From UBA9619 sp964630665 (GTDB lineage Bacteria > Pseudomonadota > Gammaproteobacteria > Arenicellales > UBA868), in NCBI GenBank assembly GCA_964630665.1, contig CAZVVN010000006.1, positions 1-64,000 on the forward strand: 64,000 bases of DNA, written 5' to 3'. Under the pieces are notes generated by a model, which worked only from the letters and a program-made list of their open reading frames with translations, had not been told where the DNA came from and did not search any database. The number at the start of each line of letters is the position of its first letter. The first letter of the stretch is position 1. This document shows positions 31,307-39,783 of the stretch, piece by piece. Made by a program: the position numbers and the translations under genes.

Positions 31307-32596
31307 TCAGGCCGTCAGGAACTCGGTCCAGCGCTTGACCAGGTAGTCGTTCTCTTTCATCAGCGAGTTCCACACACCGATATTAGAGAAACGATCCCAG
31401 TACGACCCACCATCCCGGACCTCACCTTTAGGTACCAGCGGATTACCGAACGGGTCCATCAGTTCCTTGGCCGCAGGCTTGCCCAGGTACCAGTAGTCCC
31501 ACTCTTCCGGCTCAAGATGCTTCTTGACGTTCTCGGTCTGGGACATGTAGTACCCCTGTCGGGCCACAAACGCGCCACCCCAACCGCTCAACCACCAGTT
31601 GATATACTCGTAGGCCTGATCGAGTTTCTTACCGGACACCTTGTTCGAAATCGACAGTCCACCGTGCCAGCCACGATAACCTTCTTTGAGGTCAGCATAG
31701 ATACACGGCACACCTTCCGACCTGATTGCAGTCACTGCAGGCGACCACATGCTCTCGACCGCGACTTCACCTGAGACCATGAGGTTGACGGACTGACCGA
31801 ATGTCTCCCAGAACGCGCGGAAATGACCTTCCTGCTTTTTCTCGATCAGGAAGTCGATCAAAACATCGATTTCCTCACGAGTCATATCCCCCTTGTCCTT
31901 GAAATCGATCAGCCCAATAGCCTCTGCTGCCATGGCCGCGTCCATAACACCGATCTGCGGCACGTTCAAAAGTGCAGTTCTGCCCCGGTACTTCTCATCA
32001 AACAGCTCACCCCAACTCTCCAGCTTGCCACCGGTCTCTTCCGGGTTGTATCCCAGCGTGTCAGCGTTGTGCCAAGTCGGTACGGCTGAGACCCAGCGTG
32101 TCGGGCCATCCACCAGATCACCGCTTTCGTTCAGCCACAACTTCCGGAAAGGTGCGTCGCCGTCACCTTCCTTGGAGTCAGGTGTGAGCTTGCCTTTCTT
32201 GCTCAGGTCAGAGATAGAGTCCCACTCCTTGACCCGAGTAGTGTCTGTCGGGTGCCAGACTTTGGCTGGAATGAAGACGTCAAAGTCGTTGTAGTACCCT
32301 TCGGCGATGTCGTACTGGTCATTCTGGTTGAGCATCTTGCCGAACATGGCGCCATAACCCAGTGCCTGACCACGGATCTCGAATCCCAGGTCCTTAGAGG
32401 CCTGAGCCTGGATCTCGTTGATGATACTGACACCCAGACCAATGGTGCGCAGCGGTTCATTTCCCGTCGAGATGTAAGGGAAACTGGCGGCCACCGTGCC
32501 GGCCGCAACAGCTTTTGCCGTGGTTCCCATGAACTCACGGCGGGTAACATCAGTGCGCCCTTTGGCGGCGCTCCGTTTCTTCGTGGTGTCTGTCAT
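31307..32596 (-). CDS. ABC importer solute-binding protein, PotD-like, Tat-exported
   Basis: The 429-residue protein has a twin-arginine signal: TRREFMG at residues 18-24, then the hydrophobic AKAVAAGTVAA stretch. The mature part is a type II (spermidine/putrescine-like) binding protein with blocks such as GYYNDFDVFIPAKVW, VPTWHNADTLGYNPE, ESWGELFDEKYRGRTALLN, and VAVESMWSPAV. GGAGGACAC precedes the ATG. Two 19-base direct repeats lie in its leader. It is likely the substrate receptor for the PotB/PotC-like permeases downstream. The ligand is unknown; the surrounding hydantoinase genes suggest a nitrogen-containing compound. Confidence 0.9.
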   Translation of the reverse strand: MTDTTKKRSAAKGRTDVTRREFMGTTAKAVAAGTVAASFPYISTGNEPLRTIGLGVSIINEIQAQASKDLGFEIRGQALGYGAMFGKMLNQNDQYDIAEGYYNDFDVFIPAKVWHPTDTTRVKEWDSISDLSKKGKLTPDSKEGDGDAPFRKLWLNESGDLVDGPTRWVSAVPTWHNADTLGYNPEETGGKLESWGELFDEKYRGRTALLNVPQIGVMDAAMAAEAIGLIDFKDKGDMTREEIDVLIDFLIEKKQEGHFRAFWETFGQSVNLMVSGEVAVESMWSPAVTAIRSEGVPCIYADLKEGYRGWHGGLSISNKVSGKKLDQAYEYINWWLSGWGGAFVARQGYYMSQTENVKKHLEPEEWDYWYLGKPAAKELMDPFGNPLVPKGEVRDGGSYWDRFSNIGVWNSLMKENDYLVKRWTEFLTA

Positions 32597-32614
32597 TTTT
32601 CAGTGTCCTCCTTG

Positions 32615-32653
32615 GTTTACTAAGTTGAACGAGTGTTTACTAAGTTGAACGAG
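32615..32653. repeat. Two tandem 19-base direct repeats upstream of the binding-protein gene
   Basis: GTTTACTAAGTTGAACGAG occurs at 32615-32633 and again at 32635-32653, identical, with a 20-base period (about two helical turns). They lie 19-57 bases before the start codon of the Tat-exported binding protein, so they are in the leader or core promoter. Paired binding sites for a regulator on one helix face, or a recent replication slippage, are both possible. Confidence 0.6.
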
Positions 32654-32787
32654 CTCCTGGTCATCCACGATACCAAATATCTTCAACGGGACAAATACCT
32701 CCTTGACACCTGTGCAGTCAGGCCAGCAGTGAAAAATTTCCACATTTTCGATTCAGGCTCCAGGTGTTACCTTTCAAGAATCAAGAC

Positions 32788-33249
32788 TTATGCCCTGACC
32801 GGTCGAATCAGCTTCAGCAGCCAGAAAATAACACAGAATATACCCGTGATGATCACCAGGGCGATCGTCGCTGCAATACGCCTGCCGAAATCCGCGTCAA
32901 ACCCATGGCCGCTCTGCAACAGATAAGTACAGACGTTCTGGACCGCCTGCAGGGTCGCACCACCGCTCAACAGAATCGCCGTGAAAGTCGATCCTCTCAA
33001 AGAGGTCAGAACCATCGATTCGATGCTGCGCTGCTGGACGATATGTACCTTATAGGCGTGCCAGTGAAATGTGCAGAATCCGATGATGCCGATTATCAGA
33101 GCAGCCCAGAAAATCGCATTGCTGTAGGTCACCCCATTGAGGACCAGAGTAAAGAGGTCCTCAAATGGCTGGAAGAAATAAAGGAACACCAGGACGAGAA
33201 TGAGCAGGAGAAATCCTACCAGCGTCCAGAACCACTGCCATCCTGTCAT
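32788..33249 (-). CDS. Small four-helix membrane protein, paralogue of the gene at 20245
   Basis: The 153-residue protein has four hydrophobic segments (about residues 7-27, 42-62, 82-102 and 123-145). It aligns with the protein at 20245 through QPF, SNAIFW, HW, GATLQAV and FGRR; the family is otherwise unknown to me. I chose the ATG at 33249 over a TTG at 33264; neither has a strong ribosome site. It lies between a second membrane protein (33433) and the binding-protein gene (31307), on the same strand as module 3. A palindrome TTACCCAGGGTAA lies 72 bases upstream of the start. Confidence 0.8.
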   Translation of the reverse strand: MTGWQWFWTLVGFLLLILVLVFLYFFQPFEDLFTLVLNGVTYSNAIFWAALIIGIIGFCTFHWHAYKVHIVQQRSIESMVLTSLRGSTFTAILLSGGATLQAVQNVCTYLLQSGHGFDADFGRRIAATIALVIITGIFCVIFWLLKLIRPVRA

Positions 33250-33320
33250 ATTCACTGCACCCAAAAATCTGTGGCCAATCGGAAATCCTATCCCGATCGT
33301 GCCTTACTAAACGCTAGTTA

Positions 33321-33333
33321 TTACCCAGGGTAA
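33321..33333. promoter_or_regulatory. 13-base palindrome upstream of the small membrane protein gene
   Basis: TTACCCAGGGTAA is a perfect palindrome around a central A, in the 183 bases between the genes at 33249 and 33433. Its half-site TTACCC also occurs in the cluster at 7098-7170. An operator is possible; no regulator gene is visible here. Confidence 0.35.
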
Positions 33334-33432
33334 GTGCGCTCGAGCCCATGTAATCTGAACCAAATCGTGCTCGAATTCAAGCAAACACCGCCCGGCGGGC
33401 TGTCAGACCCATGCCCACTCCAGCAAGTGCCC

Positions 33433-34476
33433 TCAAGGAATAGCCCTCAACAGCAACACAGCAAAAAGAATGACAAAAATACTGTCCCGTGCCGGTCCAC
33501 CACCGTGACGATCAGTACCCCGGGTCGCGATCAGTGCAATGATCTCGATAATCAGGAATATCAGCGCAAGTACGGCGAACGGCCATACGCTGGACCACCA
33601 GGACACGTCCTCCGATACTTCCAGTCCACGGTGCATCCGCCAAATTTGAAGCAACAACGGGATGATCGTGAAGTAACCATAGGCCACCAGGAACCGGTAG
33701 CGGGTCACCTTTCGATCGAGTAGCCAGAAGGTAAAAAAGAACAAGACAAGATTGAGTAAATCCCAAAACAGAACGTTGTAGTTTTCATTGCCGCCGTGTC
33801 TGACCAGGTTTAGGAACCCCAGAAACAGCAGAAAGGTCGCCGCATCGCAGAACACCCACTCCCTGAATGGTTCTCCTTTACCCTTGATCGACCAAGAGCG
33901 TGTCGCTTTGTCGAACAGCAGTACCAGCGACACTCCGAGAACTGCGGGATAAAGCAGGTAGACCACAAGCCGGTACTGATCGACCTTGTCGACAAAGGTC
34001 CAGTTCAACACCAGAAACGCGAGAACAAGTGCCGCCAGGCCCAGAAGCCGGGTTCCGCCCGGTGTCTGCGATAGTTCCGGATCGGTCGTATCCGCTACCG
34101 CGCCGGCGTCACGGGTTGTGGATCGCCCTCGGACGATCATGCCGACCAGGAAAGCAATCAGTGCGACCGTGCCGATGACCAGCATCGCAACCAGAAATAC
34201 CAGGGAACGTGTATCTCCCCGCCAGGAATCGCCACCCTCCATTCCACCGGGATAGAGGAAGACAATAATCACAATCACTGCAACGACGACCGCTACCAGG
34301 GCGAGAACTGCCAGCAGATATTCGAACCACCGGGCCCCGGCACGGGCAGATCCTGGAGCGGTAGCCCGCGCACCGCTTGCGACCCGCCGTACGACCAGGT
34401 GGACACAGAACGCAACAAGCGCTGCAGCCGCGATCGCGGCCATGACCAGGATAAATATCAGGGATTGTGTTTCCAA
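33433..34476 (-). CDS. Polytopic membrane protein with duplicated N-terminal helix, unknown family
   Basis: The 347-residue protein has about eight or nine hydrophobic segments. I do not recognise its family. Its first membrane segment (residues 3-31, TQSLIFILVMAAIAAAALVA) is repeated at 89-117 (TRSLVFLVAMLVIGTVALIA), each followed by a basic Arg/Ala/Thr-rich loop, so the N-terminal part arose by duplication. The C-terminal half (about 140-347) has WTFVDKVDQYRLVVYLLYP, FWDLLNLVLFFFTFWLLDRK and a last helix ending RAIP. The TTG start is supported by GGAGG six bases upstream. It follows hyuB of module 3 by 72 bases and precedes the small membrane paralogue. A transport or anchoring role is possible. 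Confidence 0.8.
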   Translation of the reverse strand: METQSLIFILVMAAIAAAALVAFCVHLVVRRVASGARATAPGSARAGARWFEYLLAVLALVAVVVAVIVIIVFLYPGGMEGGDSWRGDTRSLVFLVAMLVIGTVALIAFLVGMIVRGRSTTRDAGAVADTTDPELSQTPGGTRLLGLAALVLAFLVLNWTFVDKVDQYRLVVYLLYPAVLGVSLVLLFDKATRSWSIKGKGEPFREWVFCDAATFLLFLGFLNLVRHGGNENYNVLFWDLLNLVLFFFTFWLLDRKVTRYRFLVAYGYFTIIPLLLQIWRMHRGLEVSEDVSWWSSVWPFAVLALIFLIIEIIALIATRGTDRHGGGPARDSIFVILFAVLLLRAIP

Positions 34477-34548
34477 ACGTTTGCCTCCGACTCAGGAACT
34501 CAAGATTTCACGACAGGCAGGTAGTCTGAAACCCTTCGATCCCCGCAG

Positions 34549-36708
34549 TCAGTTATCTCGCAGAACTTTCTGCGCACATTTGAACAGGCTCTGGTCGGCG
34601 GCAGCCTGAAGGCGTGCGCCGATCGATGATGCGCTGGGGTTCTCATCGGTACCGGTTTCGCTGGCATAGGTGCCGTTGGCCCGCAACTCACCACGCACTT
34701 CGGCAAAACCTCGGCGAGAGGAGTAATAAACGACGTCAAAACTCCAGGCCTCACCAAACGCCTCGCGCAGGGATTCGATCGTTGAATCACGGCTCTGGCT
34801 TACACCAGAAACCGCTGTTTCAACGGCGGTCGACCTTCGGCCGGGTGCAGTCCGCTGGGCTGTTTCAGAGGTCGCAAGCCGTGATTCTCTGAGCGCAACC
34901 TCTTCGGGGCTGCGATCCCGGCTTTCACTCAGGGTCCCAGCCGGCTGACTGCGCATCTGGGCGCGGAGCGATTCGGTGGCAGTGTCATTGACCCTTTCTG
35001 CAGCCAGATCAACAACCACACCATAGGCCGCCTTAGCGTGTTCCACCGTACAGAAATCGTCCAGTACATCTTCTAGAACCTGCGACGCTGGACGTTCCAG
35101 TGGGTCGCCGTATCCGCCGCCACACGGTGCGTAGAACGCGTGAACCTCACCGGCTTTGATCTTCAGGCCGGAGAACTTGGCCGGCATCTGTTGAATGTCA
35201 TCCGGATCATCGACGTTGTAGATCTCGACCTTGCCGGTTGTTCCCGGCCAACCGCCGAATATGCCCCAAGGCACGTCATGGTGCCGTTCGTTTTCGTGGG
35301 TGATGAAACCGTCGGTGAGCACGCGCTGGGACTTGACCACACCGATACCACCGCGAAAGCGCCCGGCTCCGGGCAGCACATCGTCGCGAAGCTCATAACG
35401 GTCACAGATCATCGGCAAGTGCATCGCGAGGTCTTCCAGCGGATTGTTACGCGTATTGGCCATCAGGTTATCTATGCTGTCCGGGCCATCGGAGAGCGGC
35501 CGACCTCCATAGGCGCCCTCGTTGACTTCCAGAAAGACCCAGTAATCACCCGATGGCCTGACTCCCGAATAAGAGACAAAAGACAGCGACGCGGAACTGC
35601 CAGCGATGATCTGATCGGGTAGAACCGGCGCCAGAGCCTTATAAATGAGGTCGATCACCCGGTTGACCTGGGTAAACCTTGCTTCTGCGGCAGCAGGAAA
35701 CTCAGGGTTGTAGATCGAACCTTTGGGCGCGATCACCTTGATCGGTCGGAACGAACCTTCGTTGGACGGCACCTGGATCTCCGAGGTTTCGGCATCCAGC
35801 AGCAAAGAGCGGATCGCGCAGAAACATGCGACTTTAGTCGAACCTTCAAATGGCACGTTAAATCCGGTCTCGACCTGGTCTGATGAACCGGTCAGGTCGA
35901 TCTCAATCGAATCGCCTTGAACCCGCACGCAGACCTTGATGGGCAAGCGTACGTCGCGGTTTTTGCCGTCATCATCCAGATAACCTTCCGCACGGTATTC
36001 ACCATCCGGAATCTTGTCGATCTTCTGCCTCAGTATCCGCTCGGTGTAGTCCATCAGCTGGCCGGTGGCTGCCAGGATCGTGTCCTTCCCATAACGCTCC
36101 ATGAGTTCGACAAAGCGCCGCACACCCAGCTTGGCAGAGGCGATCTGAGCCTCTATATCACTTTGCAACTGTTTGGCAGCGCGGCTGTTTCGTCCCAGAA
36201 ACTCCCACAGGGCGTCATTGCGGACACCCCTTTCATAGAGCTTGGTACCGGCAAACAGCATGCCCTCGGCATAGACATCCGGTATATCGATGATCAACCC
36301 CGGGGTGGCCGCTCCGATATCTAGATGATGCGCGGTGTTAGCTGCAAAACCGACCAGCTGGTCCTGATAAAAACAGGGAATCACAATGGCAAGGTCAGGC
36401 GAGTGACTGGCTCCGAAGTAGGGGTGGTTGTGAAGCACCACGTCGCCCTCGTTCCAGACACCACCTTGCAGTGACTCCTGGATGCCGTACAGGTAACCAG
36501 GCAGAGAACCAATGTGCAACGGTGTCGACTCCGATTCACACAAAGTGTTGAAATCAGTATCAAACAGGCCGGCACCGAGATCCTGCGATTCGCGAATGAT
36601 CGACGAGAAGGACATCCGGTAAAGGATATGGCCCATCTCCTCGGCGATGGTATCCAGCGCGCCGCTGATGACCTGTAAAGTGATCGGATCTAGTTCGTCA
36701 GCTGCCAT
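34549..36708 (-). CDS. hyuB: HyuB with C-terminal novel domain (module 3)
   Basis: Residues about 6-570 are hydantoinase B (LDPITLQVISGALDTIAEEM, HNHPYFGASHSPDLAIVIP, HHLDIGAATPG, GGGYGDPLERPA), of a more distant type than the two other HyuB proteins here. A Ser/Thr/Arg-rich linker (about 590-640) leads to a C-terminal domain of 79 residues: FGEAWSFDVVYYSS, GFAEVRGELRANGTYASETG, SSIGARLQAAADQSLFKCAQ. This is the same domain as in the protein at 19011 and at the N-terminus of the HyuB at 23164, here moved to the other end. The ATG at 36708 is directly preceded by an in-frame GTG. It is 24 bases downstream of hyuA. Confidence 0.91.
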   Translation of the reverse strand: MAADELDPITLQVISGALDTIAEEMGHILYRMSFSSIIRESQDLGAGLFDTDFNTLCESESTPLHIGSLPGYLYGIQESLQGGVWNEGDVVLHNHPYFGASHSPDLAIVIPCFYQDQLVGFAANTAHHLDIGAATPGLIIDIPDVYAEGMLFAGTKLYERGVRNDALWEFLGRNSRAAKQLQSDIEAQIASAKLGVRRFVELMERYGKDTILAATGQLMDYTERILRQKIDKIPDGEYRAEGYLDDDGKNRDVRLPIKVCVRVQGDSIEIDLTGSSDQVETGFNVPFEGSTKVACFCAIRSLLLDAETSEIQVPSNEGSFRPIKVIAPKGSIYNPEFPAAAEARFTQVNRVIDLIYKALAPVLPDQIIAGSSASLSFVSYSGVRPSGDYWVFLEVNEGAYGGRPLSDGPDSIDNLMANTRNNPLEDLAMHLPMICDRYELRDDVLPGAGRFRGGIGVVKSQRVLTDGFITHENERHHDVPWGIFGGWPGTTGKVEIYNVDDPDDIQQMPAKFSGLKIKAGEVHAFYAPCGGGYGDPLERPASQVLEDVLDDFCTVEHAKAAYGVVVDLAAERVNDTATESLRAQMRSQPAGTLSESRDRSPEEVALRESRLATSETAQRTAPGRRSTAVETAVSGVSQSRDSTIESLREAFGEAWSFDVVYYSSRRGFAEVRGELRANGTYASETGTDENPSASSIGARLQAAADQSLFKCAQKVLRDN

Positions 36709-36732
36709 CACTTATATGCCCATGACGGGTAT

Positions 36733-38808
36733 TTAGTTGCTGCGCTCAATCGTCAGATTGCCGAACACACCGGTATGCGCTACGTAACCGGGCGGGATCA
36801 GTATGGTGGAGTTATGCTGTATGACGATCGACGGACCGGTGAGGATATGGCCCGCCCGCAATCGGCCCCGATCATATCGAGGCGTCTGTACGGCCCGTCC
36901 GTCGTCAAAAACCGTTTCGCGATGATAGAGAAGCGCTTCCTCCACCGTGCTGCCACCGGCCTCTTCCAGACTCGAAACCTTCAAAGGCGTCACCCGCTCC
37001 ATACCAATTACCCGAATGGTGATCAACTCCACCTCCCCGTCCTCGAACGCATAGCCATAGTCCAGACGGTGCTGCGCGTGAAAACCGGCGACGATGTTCG
37101 GCACGTTGTCCTGGGTCACTTCACCTTCGGGTATGTCCGCTCTCAACTCAAAGCCCTGCCCGTGATACCGGCACTCGGCAATGCGCTGAAACTGCTGACG
37201 GGCGGCCGGAACACCGTCGTTCTCAAGGTCTTTCCGGCACTCGGCTACCAGATCGCTGACCAGGGTGTTCATTCTCTCTATCGTGTCGGCGGAAACCTCC
37301 GACAGTGAACTGATCAGGGAACGTGCATGCTCGTACTGCATGTCGGTCTGCAGCAGGCCCATCGCGGCCGTGATCCCCGGAGCCACAGGGACGATGACGT
37401 TCTTTGCCGACACCGCCTCGGCCAAGGCAACGCCGTGCAGAGGCCCGGCTCCGCCGAACGGCATCAGGGAGAATTCCCGTGGATCGACACCGCGGGCCAC
37501 CGAGTTCGAACGGATCGCCAGAGCCATGTTCGAGTTGATTACCTTGATAACCCCGAGGGCCGCATCAGTCACAGAGACCCCGAGCGGCCGGGCAATTTTG
37601 TTCTCAACTGCGCGCCTGGCAAGTTCCTCATCAAGAAGAAGGTCACCGCCCAGCATCTTGTCTGCATCCAGACGGCCAAGAACCACTTGGGCATCGGTTA
37701 CCGTCGGTTCCTCGCCGCCAAGCCCGTAACAGGCGGGGCCCGGGTCAGCCCCTGCCGAACGGGGTCCGACATGGAAACCACCGGCAGAATCGACATAAGC
37801 AATCGAGCCACCGCCGGCACCGATGGTTACCAGATCGATCATCGGGACCAGTATCGGGTGACCGCTGATGTAGGAATCCCGGGCATTCATGATCTTTATC
37901 TGGCCGCCGGGTATGGTACTGATATCTGCAGAAGTTCCACCAATGTCGACAGTGATCATGTTCTCACTGCCGGACCAGAGCCCTTCTGACTTTCCGCCGA
38001 TCACACCCCCGGCGGGCCCGGACATCAGCATGTTGACCGCTCGACGTGAACTCGCCTCGATGGTTGAAATACTGCCGTTCGACTGCATGACCCGAAGATT
38101 CGCCCTGAAACCTTCACTGCTCAGTTTTCCCTGCAGGTTGCTCAGGTAGAAGGAGGTGCTTGGACCGACAAATGCGTTCATTGCGGCAGTCGAAAAACGC
38201 TCGTATTCACGCAGCACGTTGGCGACATCGGAGGATGTACAGACAAACACGCCTGGCATCTCCTGTTCGACGATCGCCCGGGCCTGGCGTTCGTGGCTGT
38301 CGTTGAGAAAGGAAAAAAGAAACCCGATGACGACAGACTGTATCCCCCGTTTCTTGAACAACGCCACCGCTTCAAGCACTTCGTTTTCATTCAGCGGGGT
38401 CTCGACTTCTCCGGTGGGTGGCATGATCCTTTCTGTCACCGGGATCCGATTGCGCCGCTTGACCAGTGCCCGGCTCTGCCAGGGTACGTCGAAATGCAGG
38501 GAGAAATTATGTGGCCGCTTGTGCCGCCCGATATGAAGAATGTCCCGGAAATTCCGGGTCGTGATCATCCCGACCTCGGCTCCGTTATGCTCGAGCGTGA
38601 TGTTCGTCGCGACCGTTGTGCCATGGACAATCAACTCGATCTCGTCAGGCTTGACCTGGGCCTGCTCACACAACTCGGAAAGCCCCTTGAGAACACCTTC
38701 AGACTGATCCTGCGGGGTGCTCGCGACCTTGTGAAAGTAGACCCCGTGGTCGGCTTCGAGCACCAGATCGGTGTTCGTACCTCCGACATCAACGCCTACT
38801 CTAGCCAT
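36733..38808 (-). CDS. hyuA: HyuA: hydantoinase A / oxoprolinase subunit (module 3)
   Basis: The 691-residue protein has the HyuA blocks: DVGGTNTDLVLE at residue 7 (Asn replaces the Phe seen in the other two), VHGTTVATNITLE, MSGPAGGVIGG, VDIGGTSADIST, GAGGGSIAYVDSAG, FGGAGPLHGVAL. It is the ATP-using partner of the HyuB encoded next to it. It is clearly more distant from the HyuA proteins of modules 1 and 2 than those are from each other, so module 3 probably has a different substrate. No N-terminal extension. It follows the amidohydrolase gene by 61 bases. Confidence 0.93.
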   Translation of the reverse strand: MARVGVDVGGTNTDLVLEADHGVYFHKVASTPQDQSEGVLKGLSELCEQAQVKPDEIELIVHGTTVATNITLEHNGAEVGMITTRNFRDILHIGRHKRPHNFSLHFDVPWQSRALVKRRNRIPVTERIMPPTGEVETPLNENEVLEAVALFKKRGIQSVVIGFLFSFLNDSHERQARAIVEQEMPGVFVCTSSDVANVLREYERFSTAAMNAFVGPSTSFYLSNLQGKLSSEGFRANLRVMQSNGSISTIEASSRRAVNMLMSGPAGGVIGGKSEGLWSGSENMITVDIGGTSADISTIPGGQIKIMNARDSYISGHPILVPMIDLVTIGAGGGSIAYVDSAGGFHVGPRSAGADPGPACYGLGGEEPTVTDAQVVLGRLDADKMLGGDLLLDEELARRAVENKIARPLGVSVTDAALGVIKVINSNMALAIRSNSVARGVDPREFSLMPFGGAGPLHGVALAEAVSAKNVIVPVAPGITAAMGLLQTDMQYEHARSLISSLSEVSADTIERMNTLVSDLVAECRKDLENDGVPAARQQFQRIAECRYHGQGFELRADIPEGEVTQDNVPNIVAGFHAQHRLDYGYAFEDGEVELITIRVIGMERVTPLKVSSLEEAGGSTVEEALLYHRETVFDDGRAVQTPRYDRGRLRAGHILTGPSIVIQHNSTILIPPGYVAHTGVFGNLTIERSN

Positions 38809-38869
38809 GATCGCGGTCCATTGGCCGGTCGCATCTGACGTTCAGTTTCCCCGATCTCATGGTCTGGTG

Positions 38870-39565
38870 TCATGCGACCTCATGTTGCGAGCCCGATTCG
38901 ACCGTGGCAAGGTAGTCCAGCACCCGGCTCAGTGGCTCGACATCGCCGAACTTGGCGTCTATATCGAACAGATTCCATTCAGTCACTGCCGGTACGCGGT
39001 CTCCTACGGCCTCTCGGACCACGATCGGCCGAAACCCCTCGGCAATCGCGTCTTCTGTGGTGTGTCTCACACAACCGGCCATCGTGACGCCGGTAATGAT
39101 TACTGTATCCACGTCCTGTGCCCGCAGGAAACCTGCCAGATAGGTTCCGTGAAATCCACTGGCACGTTTCTTCTCTATCACCATCTCGTTGTCGAGCGGC
39201 GCAATTCGGTCATCGATAGCACAAGTTTCACTGCCGGCCTGCAGTAACTCCGCCGGAATCTTCTTGTGCCACAGACCCATGTCCGTGGGATCGCCTTGGG
39301 TGACATTGTAGGCGGTGGTCGTGAACACGATCGGAATACCAGCGGCGCGGGACGCTTTGAGCAAAGCCTGGGTAGAAGGGATGATGACATCCATGTTGTC
39401 GCAGAAAAAGACATTGCCGGGGCGGGTCCAGGCATTGGCAAGGTCGATATTCAAAAGTGCCGGACGCTTGCCGAATCCGATCCGCCGCTGGAATCCCCGC
39501 TCCTTGTACAGCGCCGAATCAATGGCGAAGATCTTGTCTAATGCATCCTGAATCTCGTCTGACAT
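38870..39565 (-). CDS. Isochorismatase-fold amidohydrolase (module 3)
   Basis: The 231-residue protein has Asp41 (LLNIDLANAWTRP), Lys132/133 (VIEKKRASGFHG) and Cys165 (TGVTMAGCVRHT), the catalytic triad of cysteine hydrolases with the isochorismatase fold. Compared with its two paralogues here it lacks the FTDP.SPLGG marker and has TMAGCVRHT in place of TTSGCVRAS, so its N-carbamoyl or amide substrate probably differs. It is the first gene of the module 3 operon. A TATACT -10-like element and a 17-base palindrome lie about 95-120 bases upstream of the ATG. Confidence 0.84.
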   Translation of the reverse strand: MSDEIQDALDKIFAIDSALYKERGFQRRIGFGKRPALLNIDLANAWTRPGNVFFCDNMDVIIPSTQALLKASRAAGIPIVFTTTAYNVTQGDPTDMGLWHKKIPAELLQAGSETCAIDDRIAPLDNEMVIEKKRASGFHGTYLAGFLRAQDVDTVIITGVTMAGCVRHTTEDAIAEGFRPIVVREAVGDRVPAVTEWNLFDIDAKFGDVEPLSRVLDYLATVESGSQHEVA

Positions 39566-39659
39566 TTGCTCAATTTCCTGAAACGCCGGTCACCATAACA
39601 GGCGTTCACTCCTGTTGATCGGAATCGTCATCCACAAAGCCAACGCTGTACACCGGCAG

Positions 39660-39676
39660 TCTGGACAGTGTCCAGA
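39660..39676 (-). promoter_or_regulatory. 17-base perfect palindrome at the predicted start of the module 3 transcript
   Basis: TCTGGACAGTGTCCAGA is a perfect palindrome with 8-base arms around a central G. On the minus strand a -10-like TATACT (complement of 39679-39684) lies two bases upstream, so the palindrome covers the expected start of transcription of the module 3 operon. This is the usual place for a repressor operator. No clear -35 is seen. The regulator is not in the window as far as I can tell. Confidence 0.5.
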
Positions 39677-39783
39677 TCAGTATACATCACCCCATCCGGC
39701 GTCGGCCGGGTAGCAGGGCTGCGGATCACGTCTTCTACCCCTTTGCAACAATCGCGCACGGCGATATTCAACCGACCTTGGAT

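Noticed and set aside
28120..32596. Naming the Pot-type importer a polyamine importer
   Set aside because: The subunits belong to the polyamine-importer family, but family membership does not fix the ligand and the context is hydantoin/amide breakdown.
32615..32653. CRISPR array
   Set aside because: Only two copies, separated by one base with no spacer, and no cas genes.
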